Part shown: positions 53,366 through 61,983 of the stretch, one piece after another
How the letters are laid out: each line of letters begins with the position of its first letter
Position numbering within the stretch: the stretch's first letter is position 1
NCBI GenBank assembly: GCA_002395235.1
Contig: DGWK01000032.1
Location: 156,863-220,862, forward strand
Source: Lachnospiraceae bacterium UBA4260
GTDB lineage: Bacteria; Bacillota; Clostridia; Lachnospirales; Lachnospiraceae
DNA: 64,000 nucleotides
Reading direction: 5' to 3'
The notes under the pieces: model-generated
What the model saw: the letters and a program-made list of their open reading frames with translations, nothing else
Database searches by the model: none
Told to the model about the DNA's origin: nothing
Program-made: the position numbers and the translations under genes

Positions 53366-54214
53366 ATGAACCCTTACTATGACAAACTGATCAATTTTGA
53401 CGGTGCCCGCGGACTTGACCGCCTGGTCCGCAAATGGGCGGTCCTCTCCTCCAATCTCAAGACTCTTCCTGTCAACGGACCTGTACTGCTCCCGGATCTC
53501 TTCGTAGTCTCCCAAAGCGATACAATGCTCTCAAGGATGATAGATACCTTGTCTTCCTATCTGATCACGCAGAAAAACCTTATGGATTTTAGCGGTGACG
53601 TCCCCTATTTTGAGTTTATGATGAATTACTGTCCGCCGGGAACGGGCTTTGGGGAGCTTAAGCGCCTCATTGACGGAATCAGCGACTGCGCGGGCTACAG
53701 AAATGAATTCCGGGGCATTGTCCACATCAAACTTGACTATTGGCTGGGTCACCAGGAGGAACACCACTTTATCGATCTGATGGATTATCTCTCGGAGAAT
53801 ACCCATAAATGGCTGATCATCCTCTCTGTCTCTACAAAAAATGAAGGCAAGGCAGACGCCATGGAATCGATACTCTCCATGTTTCTGCGAATCGAACGGA
53901 TCACGCTGCACAGAGCTTCTACCCCTACTTACGTCAGCGAGATCGAGGAGCTTTTAGCAGACTACGGTTTCGCTCTCGATGACAGTGCAAGAGAGCTTCT
54001 CTCCGAGTCCATCGACATACTGCGCGGGAATCGCTATTTTGACTCGGCCGGCGCGGTGGACCTCTTCGGAAGCGATATCATTTACGAACTCTACGCGAGG
54101 GAAAATATGAGCGCCATGACGCTTACCGCCGCAGATCTGCAGACTTTCTCCAAGGACAGCCCCTACATTCAGAGGACCCTGCAGAAAGTCAGGAAGAGAA
54201 TCGGTTTTGCATAA
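53366..54214 (+). CDS. Unrecognised protein, possibly degenerate AAA+
   Basis: 282 residues, soluble, no helix long enough for a membrane. N-terminal helix region (1-55). Then VLLPDLFVVSQSDTMLSRM, placed where a Walker A would be but lacking GK(S/T). Next FRGIVHIKLDYWLG, a strand resembling a Walker B with no DE. Then RIERITLHRASTPTYVSEIE and LLADYGFALDDSARELLSES, similar in shape to the lid of CbbX/SpoVK-type AAA+ proteins. I infer a pseudo-ATPase partner; it is not certain. Strong AAAAGGAGG. First gene of a three-gene operon, 21 bp before the VirD4-like gene. Confidence 0.75.
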   Translation: MNPYYDKLINFDGARGLDRLVRKWAVLSSNLKTLPVNGPVLLPDLFVVSQSDTMLSRMIDTLSSYLITQKNLMDFSGDVPYFEFMMNYCPPGTGFGELKRLIDGISDCAGYRNEFRGIVHIKLDYWLGHQEEHHFIDLMDYLSENTHKWLIILSVSTKNEGKADAMESILSMFLRIERITLHRASTPTYVSEIEELLADYGFALDDSARELLSESIDILRGNRYFDSAGAVDLFGSDIIYELYARENMSAMTLTAADLQTFSKDSPYIQRTLQKVRKRIGFA

Positions 54215-54235
54215 TCGTAAGAAGGAGGTCTGAAA

Positions 54236-55705
54236 TTGGAAAACTACAGATATAAGCGCTATGTGAAGACAAATCAGGAGACCCGCTGGGCTTCCCCCGG
54301 TGAGATCCGGGACAACAGCACGTTCATCCGGCTCAGCGACGATCATTACCCCACGGCGGGGCTGCCCCTTATGTCAAACGCCAGAGAAGCCTATGTCGAC
54401 GGCAGTGACACGCATACTCTTATTTTCGGCGCGACCGGATCCAAAAAGACACGCCTGTTCTGCATGCCTATGCTGGGCATGTTCATAAAGGCCGGAGAAT
54501 CCTTTATCGCAACGGATCCCAAGGGAGAACTGTACAGAAAAACCTCGGGACTGGCCAAAGCAAACGGTTACAAAACCGTCGTCCTCAATTTCCGCGATAT
54601 CGGAAAAGGCGATCTGTGGAACCCGCTGCATGTTCCTTATAAGCTGTATCATTCCGGCCGGCAGGAAGAAGCCGTCTCCATGCTGAATGATTTTGTGCAG
54701 ACCCTTGCCGCTCCTCAATTAGAGCGCACAAAGGATGTGTTCTGGCCGGAAATGGCCGCCTCCTTCGCGATCGCAAATCTGATGCTCCTCATGGAATGCG
54801 CCTCGGAAGAGGAGGCGAATGTCATCAGCCTCTCCCGTCTGTGCTCTCTTGATCTGGAAAACAGACTGCAGGAGCTCTCTGAGCCGATGAGTGAATATAC
54901 AATCGCCGGCATGAACTACAAGAACGTCTTCACCGGCGCTGAAAAGACCCGCCAGAGTATTTATATTTCGCTCTTTGGCATGATCCGCGTCTTCAACACG
55001 CAGAAGAAGCTGGCCACTATGCTCTCCGGCAACACGGTGGACCTCACCCGGATCGGCAGGGAGAAGACCGCCCTCTACATCATCGTTCCGGATGAAAAGA
55101 CAACGCTTCACTTCCTCGTTACCACTTTTATCAAGCAGGCCTATGAGATCCTGATCCGCGAGGCGCAGAAAGAGGAGAGCGGCGCTCTCCCCGTCAGGGT
55201 CAATTTCGTGCTGGATGAATTCTGCAACATTCCCAGGATCCCGGACATGCCGTCCATGATCTCCGCAGCCAGAAGCCGGAACATGCGCTATTTTCTGGTC
55301 GCGCAGAGCAAGCACCAGCTGGTGGGCCGCTACGGAGAAGACGCCGACACGATCAAAGGAAACTGCGACAACTGGGTCTTCCTGACTTCCAAGGAATTGG
55401 ATCTTCTGCAGGAGATCAGCAGCCTGTGCGGGGATATTGTCACGGCGAACCAGGAGAAGCGCCCTCTGGTCTCTGTTTCGGAACTGCAGCGCTTCAATAA
55501 GGAGAAGGGGGAGGCCCTGATCATGCACGCCCGACAGTATCCCTTCATCTCACAGCTTGCCGATATAGACATGTACGAAGCATTCAAGGGATATCGGCCG
55601 GTTGCCATGGCGGAGCGTTCTTCCACCGACTACCGGATCTTCTCTGTCAATGACCTGATGCGCAGGATTCTTCTCGGAGAAGTCCCGCATCCTTTTGTCG
55701 ACTGA
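54236..55705 (+). CDS. Soluble VirD4/TraG-like ATPase
   Basis: 489 residues. RecA-like motor of the FtsK/HerA/VirD4 superfamily: Walker A GATGSKKTR (65-73), with Lys where the classical motif has Gly before the KT; Walker B VNFVLDEFCNIP (322-333); AARSRNMRYFLVAQS sensor motif (345-358) and DNWVFLTSKELD (378-389). Unlike conjugative VirD4 it has no N-terminal membrane helices. It begins with TTG and AAGGAGG 7 nt upstream. Function is unknown; it could pump or remodel nucleic acid or serve in defence. Coupled with the neighbours. Confidence 0.88.
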   Translation: MENYRYKRYVKTNQETRWASPGEIRDNSTFIRLSDDHYPTAGLPLMSNAREAYVDGSDTHTLIFGATGSKKTRLFCMPMLGMFIKAGESFIATDPKGELYRKTSGLAKANGYKTVVLNFRDIGKGDLWNPLHVPYKLYHSGRQEEAVSMLNDFVQTLAAPQLERTKDVFWPEMAASFAIANLMLLMECASEEEANVISLSRLCSLDLENRLQELSEPMSEYTIAGMNYKNVFTGAEKTRQSIYISLFGMIRVFNTQKKLATMLSGNTVDLTRIGREKTALYIIVPDEKTTLHFLVTTFIKQAYEILIREAQKEESGALPVRVNFVLDEFCNIPRIPDMPSMISAARSRNMRYFLVAQSKHQLVGRYGEDADTIKGNCDNWVFLTSKELDLLQEISSLCGDIVTANQEKRPLVSVSELQRFNKEKGEALIMHARQYPFISQLADIDMYEAFKGYRPVAMAERSSTDYRIFSVNDLMRRILLGEVPHPFVD

Positions 55706-55717
55706 TGAGGAATCTCT

Positions 55718-56911
55718 ATGTCTGCAGAAACAGTCAAAAAAGCATACGACTCCTGGCAGTACGCCGAATCAGCGTTCGGCGCGCGGAACCCTGTCACCCT
55801 GGAATCGCTGTCCGACTATATCTTTACCCTTTATAAAAACGGTGAAGAATGTGATACCCTGATTGAAGAGTTTAAGGCGCGCCTTGAAAACTATAAGGAT
55901 TGGAAAAACAAACGTCTTCCGGGCGCCCTTGCCTCTGTGGCCTATGTTCTGAACGAGAAACAAATGCCTGTATCCGCTTATCCGCTGATCAGAAGAGCGG
56001 CGGTGATCGCGGATTATTTCTCGGCGGCGGAAAACTTTGACGCCTCAACGATCTGGCTTGTATCCTCCTTTGTGCTGCGCAGCCTGAAGCTTTACCGCGA
56101 GGAGATCTTCTATGATGAAAAGTTGTATGAATATGCTCTCAAGACGGAAGGGGAGAGCTCAAATGATATCATCTTCTATCTGATGCGCCTCGACTATGCC
56201 TCTTACTACTGCGAACGCTACGCCAAAGCCAGACAGTACTCCGAGAGAGCGCTTGCCCTGAGCAGAAAATATCACCCGGAGAATACAAACAGAACCCTGG
56301 TCTGCCTCTCCAATCTCGCTTTCAACCTGGTGCACACAGGCCCGCCGGAGGAAGAGATCAGAATACGCGAAGAGGAGCTGGACCTGGCCCAAAGGATCCA
56401 TGGCAGCCAAAGTGCAGAAGCTGTTGAGCGCTATGAAAAGCTCTGCAACGCTTTGTCAAAATATTCCTCCGGTTCACTTCATGTATCTGAGAATCTCTTC
56501 GAAAGGGCCCGGTCCCATTATTACCGGCTGCTGGCGCTCAAGACCTCTGTGTCAGGCCCGTCGGATCCTTCCACTCTCAAGACCATGCGAGGTCTCATTG
56601 CCTTATTTGAAAAGGGCAGGGAGTATTCTCATGCCATTGACTTACAGAAAGATCTCGTAAATAAAAGCAGGGATCAGAACTCTCCCCCTGCTTTCTTCTC
56701 CAATCGCGACAGATTCCATCTGGTCGAAATGTATCGAGACGCCGGAATGCTCCGGGAAGCCATTCAGCTGGCAGACGCTCTTCTGTCAGAACTCACAGAA
56801 GATCTTGATCCGGAGACGGTCGCGCAGAGTTTGAAGAGCAAGAGTCCTTCGATTGACATCACGGGCATATTGCAGCTTCGGGTATTTCTGCAGAAATACA
56901 AAAGAATCTGA
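55718..56911 (+). CDS. TPR-repeat protein (kinesin-light-chain-like)
   Basis: 397 residues, all-helical. TPR_10/12-type units with a G-x-x-(N/H)P-x-T signature: FGARNPVTLESLSDY (20-34), YHPENTNRTLVCLSN (about 186-200), HGSQSAEAVERYEKL (about 228-242) and SGPSDPSTLKTMRGL (about 284-298). It would be a protein-binding scaffold for the ATPase. Begins 12 bp after the ATPase stop. No enzymatic motif. A terminator follows. Confidence 0.85.
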   Translation: MSAETVKKAYDSWQYAESAFGARNPVTLESLSDYIFTLYKNGEECDTLIEEFKARLENYKDWKNKRLPGALASVAYVLNEKQMPVSAYPLIRRAAVIADYFSAAENFDASTIWLVSSFVLRSLKLYREEIFYDEKLYEYALKTEGESSNDIIFYLMRLDYASYYCERYAKARQYSERALALSRKYHPENTNRTLVCLSNLAFNLVHTGPPEEEIRIREEELDLAQRIHGSQSAEAVERYEKLCNALSKYSSGSLHVSENLFERARSHYYRLLALKTSVSGPSDPSTLKTMRGLIALFEKGREYSHAIDLQKDLVNKSRDQNSPPAFFSNRDRFHLVEMYRDAGMLREAIQLADALLSELTEDLDPETVAQSLKSKSPSIDITGILQLRVFLQKYKRI

Positions 56912-56943
56912 ATCATTTTGAATCTGAATCATTTTTGCGCAAA

Positions 56944-56981
56944 ATGGGCACAGACGCTGGGATCACTGCGTCTGTGCCCAT
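56944..56981. terminator. Terminator of the three-gene operon
   Basis: GGGCACAGACGC/GCGTCTGTGCCC, loop TGGGATCACT; followed by TCATTATTGT on the plus strand and by ATTTTGCG on the minus strand. Confidence 0.7.
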
Positions 56982-57024
56982 CATTATTGTCATGATACGG
57001 AATTACTATCCGCTCTCTGCCGGA

Positions 57025-58398
57025 TCAGACGTCAACAAACAGTCTGAAACGGTCTTTCTCCCTGTTTTCTTCCATCGAGTCGATCGAATAATCCGGATGG
57101 TCCTTCATCCACAGCTCAAGCAATTCTATTTCAACAGGTCCTTCGAAATTGAGCTTGTCTTCGGACCAGAACCACTCCTCTTCAGTCCCCGGCTGCGGAT
57201 ATCGGATCGCTCCCATTTTCATGAGCTTCTCCGCATTCATATCTCCAAACCCGTACTCCAGCTGATCTGTTTCCTGATATGTCGTGGAGTCTCTGTAAGG
57301 TTCTATGCTGCCGTTTTCAAGACGAACCGGATACATGAGATACTCATCGATAACAGGATCTTTGTACGTACCGTCGTCCTCCAGCCACACGAAAGACTTC
57401 ACACTCTGCACTCTGTGCTGCTCGTCCCAGCGGATCCCGATCAATACGCCGCCTTTCTTAAGCCTTCTTCTCAGAGAGGCGCTGACATCAATAAGTTTCC
57501 TCCCCCAAGTTCCTTCCCCGTCCGTTTTCTTCTTTTCGCGGATTAAGAATTTCCTGTAACCTTTATATTTAGTTTTCTGGAGCGCCAGTTCATACAAGAA
57601 CGGCACTTTTAGGAATCTTGGTCTCCTTTCTGCGGGCTCGCTGCACCCGGCCGCTTCCAAAATACTCCCGTAGTAATCGCCGGTCAAAAGATAGTTCATC
57701 CCGTCCGGCATCAATACTTTGTCAAACCGCGCGCCTCCAAACGCGTAATCTTCAATCCTGTTCACTGATTCGGGCAGGATCAGTTTCTTTGCGCGGACAT
57801 TGCGGAAAGACAGTTTCGCGATCGTGTGAACTCCTTCCGGGACCATGATCTCATCCCGTCCGGAGAAGCAGATGTACAGAATGCCGTCCCGGCAGTAAAA
57901 CTCCCCAAAGTGCTGCACCGCCCAAGGCACTCCGTCGAAGGCTCTGTCACCGAAGATCACTTCAGGTTCTCTGACCTCTTCACTGTCTCTCTTCAGTTTT
58001 CTTGTGTTTTCTGCGTCCTCCTTTACCGGCTTATCATAAATATATCTGAACTCTTTGCCGCCCGCTTCCACCTTCTTAAGAGCGGTACAGCCGCGGAACG
58101 CGTATGCGCGGATCCTCGTAAGAGTTGCCGGCAAGTACGCTTCAGTAAGGTTTATACATCCCTCAAAGTTCCTGAGTCCGATCTCCGTGATGCCTTCGCC
58201 GATCTCCACCTTTCTGATCGTCTCTTTTATGTCCTCCCACAGGGACTGCGCGTGATTTCTGCCTCCCAGATCGGGCATCCTTCCTGTTCCCGTAACCGTC
58301 AACGTTCCCTCTCCATCAATGTTCCATTTGAAATCTTCTGCTTTATCCTCCTGCATCTTTATCTCTTTTCCCTTGACGACTGAATCTGTTCTGACCAT
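57025..58398 (-). CDS. LRR_5 (BspA-like) leucine-rich repeat protein, cytoplasmic
   Basis: 457 residues without signal peptide. Residues 15-60 resemble the Tpp/BspA entry motif (WNIDGEGTLTVTGTGRMPD). Repeats of LRR_5 type: EGITEIGLRNFEGCINLTEA, PATLTRIRAYAFRGCTALKK, EGVHTIAKLSFRNVRAKKL and ESVNRIEDYAFGGARFDKVL. The C-terminal 170 residues are unassigned and rich in acidic and aromatic residues. BspA-like proteins are usually exported; this one is not. Start chosen at MVRTDSV with GGAGG upstream. Convergent to the VirD4-like operon. Confidence 0.8.
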   Translation of the reverse strand: MVRTDSVVKGKEIKMQEDKAEDFKWNIDGEGTLTVTGTGRMPDLGGRNHAQSLWEDIKETIRKVEIGEGITEIGLRNFEGCINLTEAYLPATLTRIRAYAFRGCTALKKVEAGGKEFRYIYDKPVKEDAENTRKLKRDSEEVREPEVIFGDRAFDGVPWAVQHFGEFYCRDGILYICFSGRDEIMVPEGVHTIAKLSFRNVRAKKLILPESVNRIEDYAFGGARFDKVLMPDGMNYLLTGDYYGSILEAAGCSEPAERRPRFLKVPFLYELALQKTKYKGYRKFLIREKKKTDGEGTWGRKLIDVSASLRRRLKKGGVLIGIRWDEQHRVQSVKSFVWLEDDGTYKDPVIDEYLMYPVRLENGSIEPYRDSTTYQETDQLEYGFGDMNAEKLMKMGAIRYPQPGTEEEWFWSEDKLNFEGPVEIELLELWMKDHPDYSIDSMEENREKDRFRLFVDV

Positions 58399-58585
58399 CC
58401 CTGCACCTCCTTCAGACATTTCGACACTGTTTCCATTGTTTTATAGTAAAGATATCTCACCTTAATTTCGCAGGCAATGAACTGTCAGTTGACTGACCGG
58501 CGTTTTGCAGAAATAGTAATGCGCAGTTTTTTGTGGTATATTTACATGGTATATCGTCAATATGTTTCTCATGAAGGAGATAAAG

Positions 58586-59317
58586 ATGCTCTCAACACTT
58601 CTTTTCGTAATGATCGTCACCACCGCCGGCTCCTGCGTGCAGAGCGCGCTGGGCTTCGGCACCACCATGATCACCATGGGTTTTCTGCCGCTGATCATGG
58701 AGTACAGCAAAGCCATGGGGCTGTCCATCGTCATGGTGACGATCAGCACACTCTATATTTCCTTCAAATACAGAGATTCCATTCAATGGGCTGTCATGCT
58801 CCCTTTCCTGATTCCTACCGCAGTCATCTGCGGAATCGTAAACCTCCTCTCTGCCAAGGTCAGCTCCGATATGATGTACCTGCTTCTTGGCATCATGTTC
58901 GTTGCCGTTTCCATCTTTTTCTTCGTATTCTCAGACAAGATCCACATTACTCCCAACCCGGTCTCAGGAACAATTCTGGGCGTGATCTGCGGCGTCTGTT
59001 ACGGCCTCTTCGCCTCCGGCGGTCCCACTGCGGCGCTCTACCTGCTTCCCGCCACCAAAAATAAAAAGGAATACCTGGCAACGATCCAGGCATTCCTCTG
59101 TGTAAACAATATTGTAGTTCTTTTGATCAGTCTTTTCCTCGGCCGGCTCGACATGGCTGACCTGCCGATGGTCGGCGCCGGTATCGTCGCCATGCTGGCC
59201 GGGACGCTCCTCGGACTTGTGATCCATGACAGGATTCCTTCTTCCGTTTTCGGGAAAGTTATCTATGCCTTTGTCGGCGTCGGAGGAATCTGGATCATTG
59301 TCAGTCATCTGATGTAG
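58586..59317 (+). CDS. TauE/SafE (TSUP) family anion transporter
   Basis: 243 residues, eight helices. Family marks: VQSALGFGTTMITMGFLPL and GVCYGLFASGGPTAALYLL, the two inverted repeats. Substrate class is sulfite, sulfonate or organic acid; unknown here. RBS AAGGAG before MLSTLLF. Convergent with the oxoprolinase cluster. Confidence 0.88.
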   Translation: MLSTLLFVMIVTTAGSCVQSALGFGTTMITMGFLPLIMEYSKAMGLSIVMVTISTLYISFKYRDSIQWAVMLPFLIPTAVICGIVNLLSAKVSSDMMYLLLGIMFVAVSIFFFVFSDKIHITPNPVSGTILGVICGVCYGLFASGGPTAALYLLPATKNKKEYLATIQAFLCVNNIVVLLISLFLGRLDMADLPMVGAGIVAMLAGTLLGLVIHDRIPSSVFGKVIYAFVGVGGIWIIVSHLM

Positions 59318-59330
59318 CTTCACGCCAAAG

Positions 59331-60101
59331 TCACTTCACCACTTCCGCCAGCGGCGCGATCTCCACGCCCTCCGCGGCGAGCGCGCTGCGGATCTGCGTC
59401 ACGAAGGTCAGCGCCTTTTCGTTGTCGCCGTGCACGCAGATCGAATCCGGTACGATCTCGATCTCAGTTCCGTCGATCGCCGTCACTCTGTGCTCTTTCA
59501 CCATGCGGACTACGCGGCTGATGGCCACTTCTTCATCGTGGATGACGGCCCCTTCCCTGCTTCTGGGCACAAGGCTTCCGTCAGGCATATAAGCTCTGTC
59601 CGCGAACACCTCTCTCGCCACTGGAAGTCCGATATCCTGCGCCGCCTTTACGCTCTCGCTCCCCGCCAGTCCCATCAGAATCAGGGACGGGTCAAAAGCC
59701 TGCACGGCTTTGGCGATGGCCAGCGCCAGCTTGTAATCTTTTCCGGCCATATTGTACAGCGCGCCGTGAGGCTTGACGTGCTGCAGCGGCACGCCTGCCG
59801 ACTTTGCGAAGGCGTAGAGCGCTCCCAGCTGATAAGTGATATAGGCGGCTGCCTCGGCGGGCGATACCGTCATGTTTCTGCGGCCGAACCCCATCAGGTC
59901 CGGAAAGCCCGGGTGGGCGCCGATCCCGATGCCGGCCTGCGCCGCCATCGCGACCGTCTTCTGCATCACAAGGGGGTCTGAGGCGTGATAGCCGCAGGCG
60001 ATATTGCAGGAGGAGATCAGCGGGATCACCTTGTCGTCCATTCCCATGCTATAGGCGCCGAAGCTCTCTCCCAGGTCACAGTTCAAGTCAATCTTTGCCA
60101 T
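59331..60101 (-). CDS. pxpA: 5-oxoprolinase subunit A (LamB/YcsF)
   Basis: 256 residues. IDLNCDLGESFGAYSMGMD, NIACGYHASDPLVM and HVKPHGALYNM are hallmarks. With PxpB and PxpC it opens 5-oxoproline (pyroglutamate) to glutamate using ATP. Gap to the upstream gene is 9 bp. Last gene of the cluster. Confidence 0.96.
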   Translation of the reverse strand: MAKIDLNCDLGESFGAYSMGMDDKVIPLISSCNIACGYHASDPLVMQKTVAMAAQAGIGIGAHPGFPDLMGFGRRNMTVSPAEAAAYITYQLGALYAFAKSAGVPLQHVKPHGALYNMAGKDYKLALAIAKAVQAFDPSLILMGLAGSESVKAAQDIGLPVAREVFADRAYMPDGSLVPRSREGAVIHDEEVAISRVVRMVKEHRVTAIDGTEIEIVPDSICVHGDNEKALTFVTQIRSALAAEGVEIAPLAEVVK

Positions 60102-60110
60102 CTTGTCACC

Positions 60111-60902
60111 TTATTCCTTCAAGTCCACATTTTTGATATCGAGCAGCAGCATATGACCCGGCGCGTGCGTGATGGCGAAATCCGGTTTGACGTTCATCAC
60201 GACCGACTGGGGCGTCACACCGCAGGGCCAAAACATAGTGACCTCTCCTTCTTTGATCTCCACAGGGTCGCCGAATTCCGGATGGTTTATATCCTTGATT
60301 CCGATCACGGAAGGGTCGCCGATGTGGATCGGGCTTCCGTGTACTTTGGGGAGCTGGGCGGTGACCGTCACGGCCTTCACGACCTGCTGCGGGGGCACCG
60401 GCCGCATGGAGACGACCATCTTGCCCGAGAAGACGCCTGCCGGCACCGTATCGATTCCCGTGATGTACATGGGGACGTTGCGGCCCATCGTGTTGTGGCG
60501 CATCTCGATCCCCGCCTCGATCATCTCGGACTCGAAGCTGAAGGAGCATCCGATCAGAAAGCCCACCAGGTCGTCGCTCCAGAACTGCTCGACGTCGGTG
60601 TACTCGCCGGTGCATACGCCTTTCTCATAGATCCTGTACTTGGGGAAATCCTTGGCGATATCGCAGTCCTGCGCCACAAATCTGGTAAAGCGGCTGCCCG
60701 TGTCGAGAACTTCCAGCACGGGGCAGGCCTTGGGATTGCGCTGTGCGAACAGCAGAAAGTCATAGGCGTGCTCCTTGCGCAGGATGATGAGATTGGCCTG
60801 GGCATAGCCCGGGCACAGGCCGCTTGTCGGCTCTGTAAACTTGCCCTCACGGATGATATGTCTCATCTGAAGCGGCGTCAAATCTTTATAATCACTGATC
60901 AT
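60111..60902 (-). CDS. DUF1445 putative hydro-lyase (YcsI family)
   Basis: 263 residues. Marks: PTSGLCPGYAQANLIIL, GCSFSFESEMIEAG, RHNTMGRNVPMYITGI and the C-terminal ITHAPGHMLLLDI. Family is linked to D-glutamate cyclase / hydro-lyase activity, and encoded next to oxoprolinase genes. ATG overlaps the pxpC stop by 4 bp. Confidence 0.93.
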   Translation of the reverse strand: MISDYKDLTPLQMRHIIREGKFTEPTSGLCPGYAQANLIILRKEHAYDFLLFAQRNPKACPVLEVLDTGSRFTRFVAQDCDIAKDFPKYRIYEKGVCTGEYTDVEQFWSDDLVGFLIGCSFSFESEMIEAGIEMRHNTMGRNVPMYITGIDTVPAGVFSGKMVVSMRPVPPQQVVKAVTVTAQLPKVHGSPIHIGDPSVIGIKDINHPEFGDPVEIKEGEVTMFWPCGVTPQSVVMNVKPDFAITHAPGHMLLLDIKNVDLKE

Positions 60903-61978
60903 CTGTTACTACCTCCTCTTTTCCGGTCCTTCCGTTTCCATCCTCTGTGTTTCCATCCGGAGCGGCCGCCCGCGCCGTTTTCCTGCCCTCTGATCCCCAG
61001 GACCTGGAAGCCCGCCGGCGCGCTCTTTTCCAGGATCCGGCAGTGTTCTTTCCATTTCTTATCCGCTTTGCGGATCAGCTCCTGCGCCTCCTGCACCGTA
61101 CACCGGACAAATATCACCTTCTGTCCCGGACGCAGCTGCGCAAAGAGCGGTATGTCGACGTTGATGAGAGACGCTATTTTGGCGTATCCGCCGGTGGTCT
61201 GCCTGTCGGCCATCATCACGATGGGCTGGCCTTCCCCCGAGATCTGGATACTTCCGTTGACGATTCCGTCCGAGAGGATGTCGTAGCCGCCCTTGGCCTC
61301 GACCTGGGGTCCTTTCAGCCGGTAGCCCATGCGGTCGCTGTGCGCGGTGATCACGTAGCTGCTCTCGTAGAACGTCTTAATGCCTTCCGCTGTGAACATG
61401 TCCTCCTGGGGTCCCGCGATCACGCGCACCCTGGTTATATCCGGATCGTCCGGCGAGACGAGCCTCCGCGGGGGCACCCAGCGCCAGGAAAGGTCCTTTC
61501 TGCCGTTCTCCGGGCTGCGCAGCGCGATCACGTCGCCGGCCATGAGGGCTCTCCCCTTGAATCCGCCGATCCCGCATCGCAGGTTCGTGCTGCGGCTTCC
61601 CATCACCATCGGGATGTCCAGGCCGCCGCCGACGGCCAGGGAGCCGTAAATCCCGACTTTTCCCGTCGTGATCTTAATTCTCACTCCCGCCGGCACGTGT
61701 ACGGCCTTGTTTGCGGGGTATATTTTGCCGCCCGCGTCGATTCCGAAGTCTCCTCCGCACACGGCGATATTTACTGTTTCGTCAAAATACAGCTCGGGCC
61801 CGATCAGGCAGAATTCCACCACCGCGTCCGAGTCATGATTTCCGACCAGCACGTTGGCCATTCTGGACGCGACTCTGTCCATAAAGCCGCTGGGCGCGAA
61901 TCCGCTGTTCTGGTAGCCCAGCCTTCCCTTGTCCTGAATAGTCGTGCGGGGGCCGGGATTGATCACATGCATTGCCAT
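60899..61978 (-). CDS. pxpC: 5-oxoprolinase subunit C (KipA/AHS2)
   Basis: 359 residues. GPRTTIQDKGRLGYQNSG, FAPSGFMDRVASRMAN and the C-terminal QTTGGYAKIASLINVD are family motifs. The gene starts 5 bp after pxpB with GGGAGGGG, at ATGGCAATGCATG; the extra upstream codons lack RBS. A basic tail of about 40 residues (RKDRKRGGSNR) lies beyond the usual end. Confidence 0.95.
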   Translation of the reverse strand: MAMHVINPGPRTTIQDKGRLGYQNSGFAPSGFMDRVASRMANVLVGNHDSDAVVEFCLIGPELYFDETVNIAVCGGDFGIDAGGKIYPANKAVHVPAGVRIKITTGKVGIYGSLAVGGGLDIPMVMGSRSTNLRCGIGGFKGRALMAGDVIALRSPENGRKDLSWRWVPPRRLVSPDDPDITRVRVIAGPQEDMFTAEGIKTFYESSYVITAHSDRMGYRLKGPQVEAKGGYDILSDGIVNGSIQISGEGQPIVMMADRQTTGGYAKIASLINVDIPLFAQLRPGQKVIFVRCTVQEAQELIRKADKKWKEHCRILEKSAPAGFQVLGIRGQENGAGGRSGWKHRGWKRKDRKRGGSNR

Positions 61979-61983
61979 ACCGG

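Noticed and set aside
53366..56911. Part of an integrative conjugative element
   Set aside because: No relaxase, T4SS, integrase or att sites in the surrounding 10 kb, and flanks are housekeeping genes.
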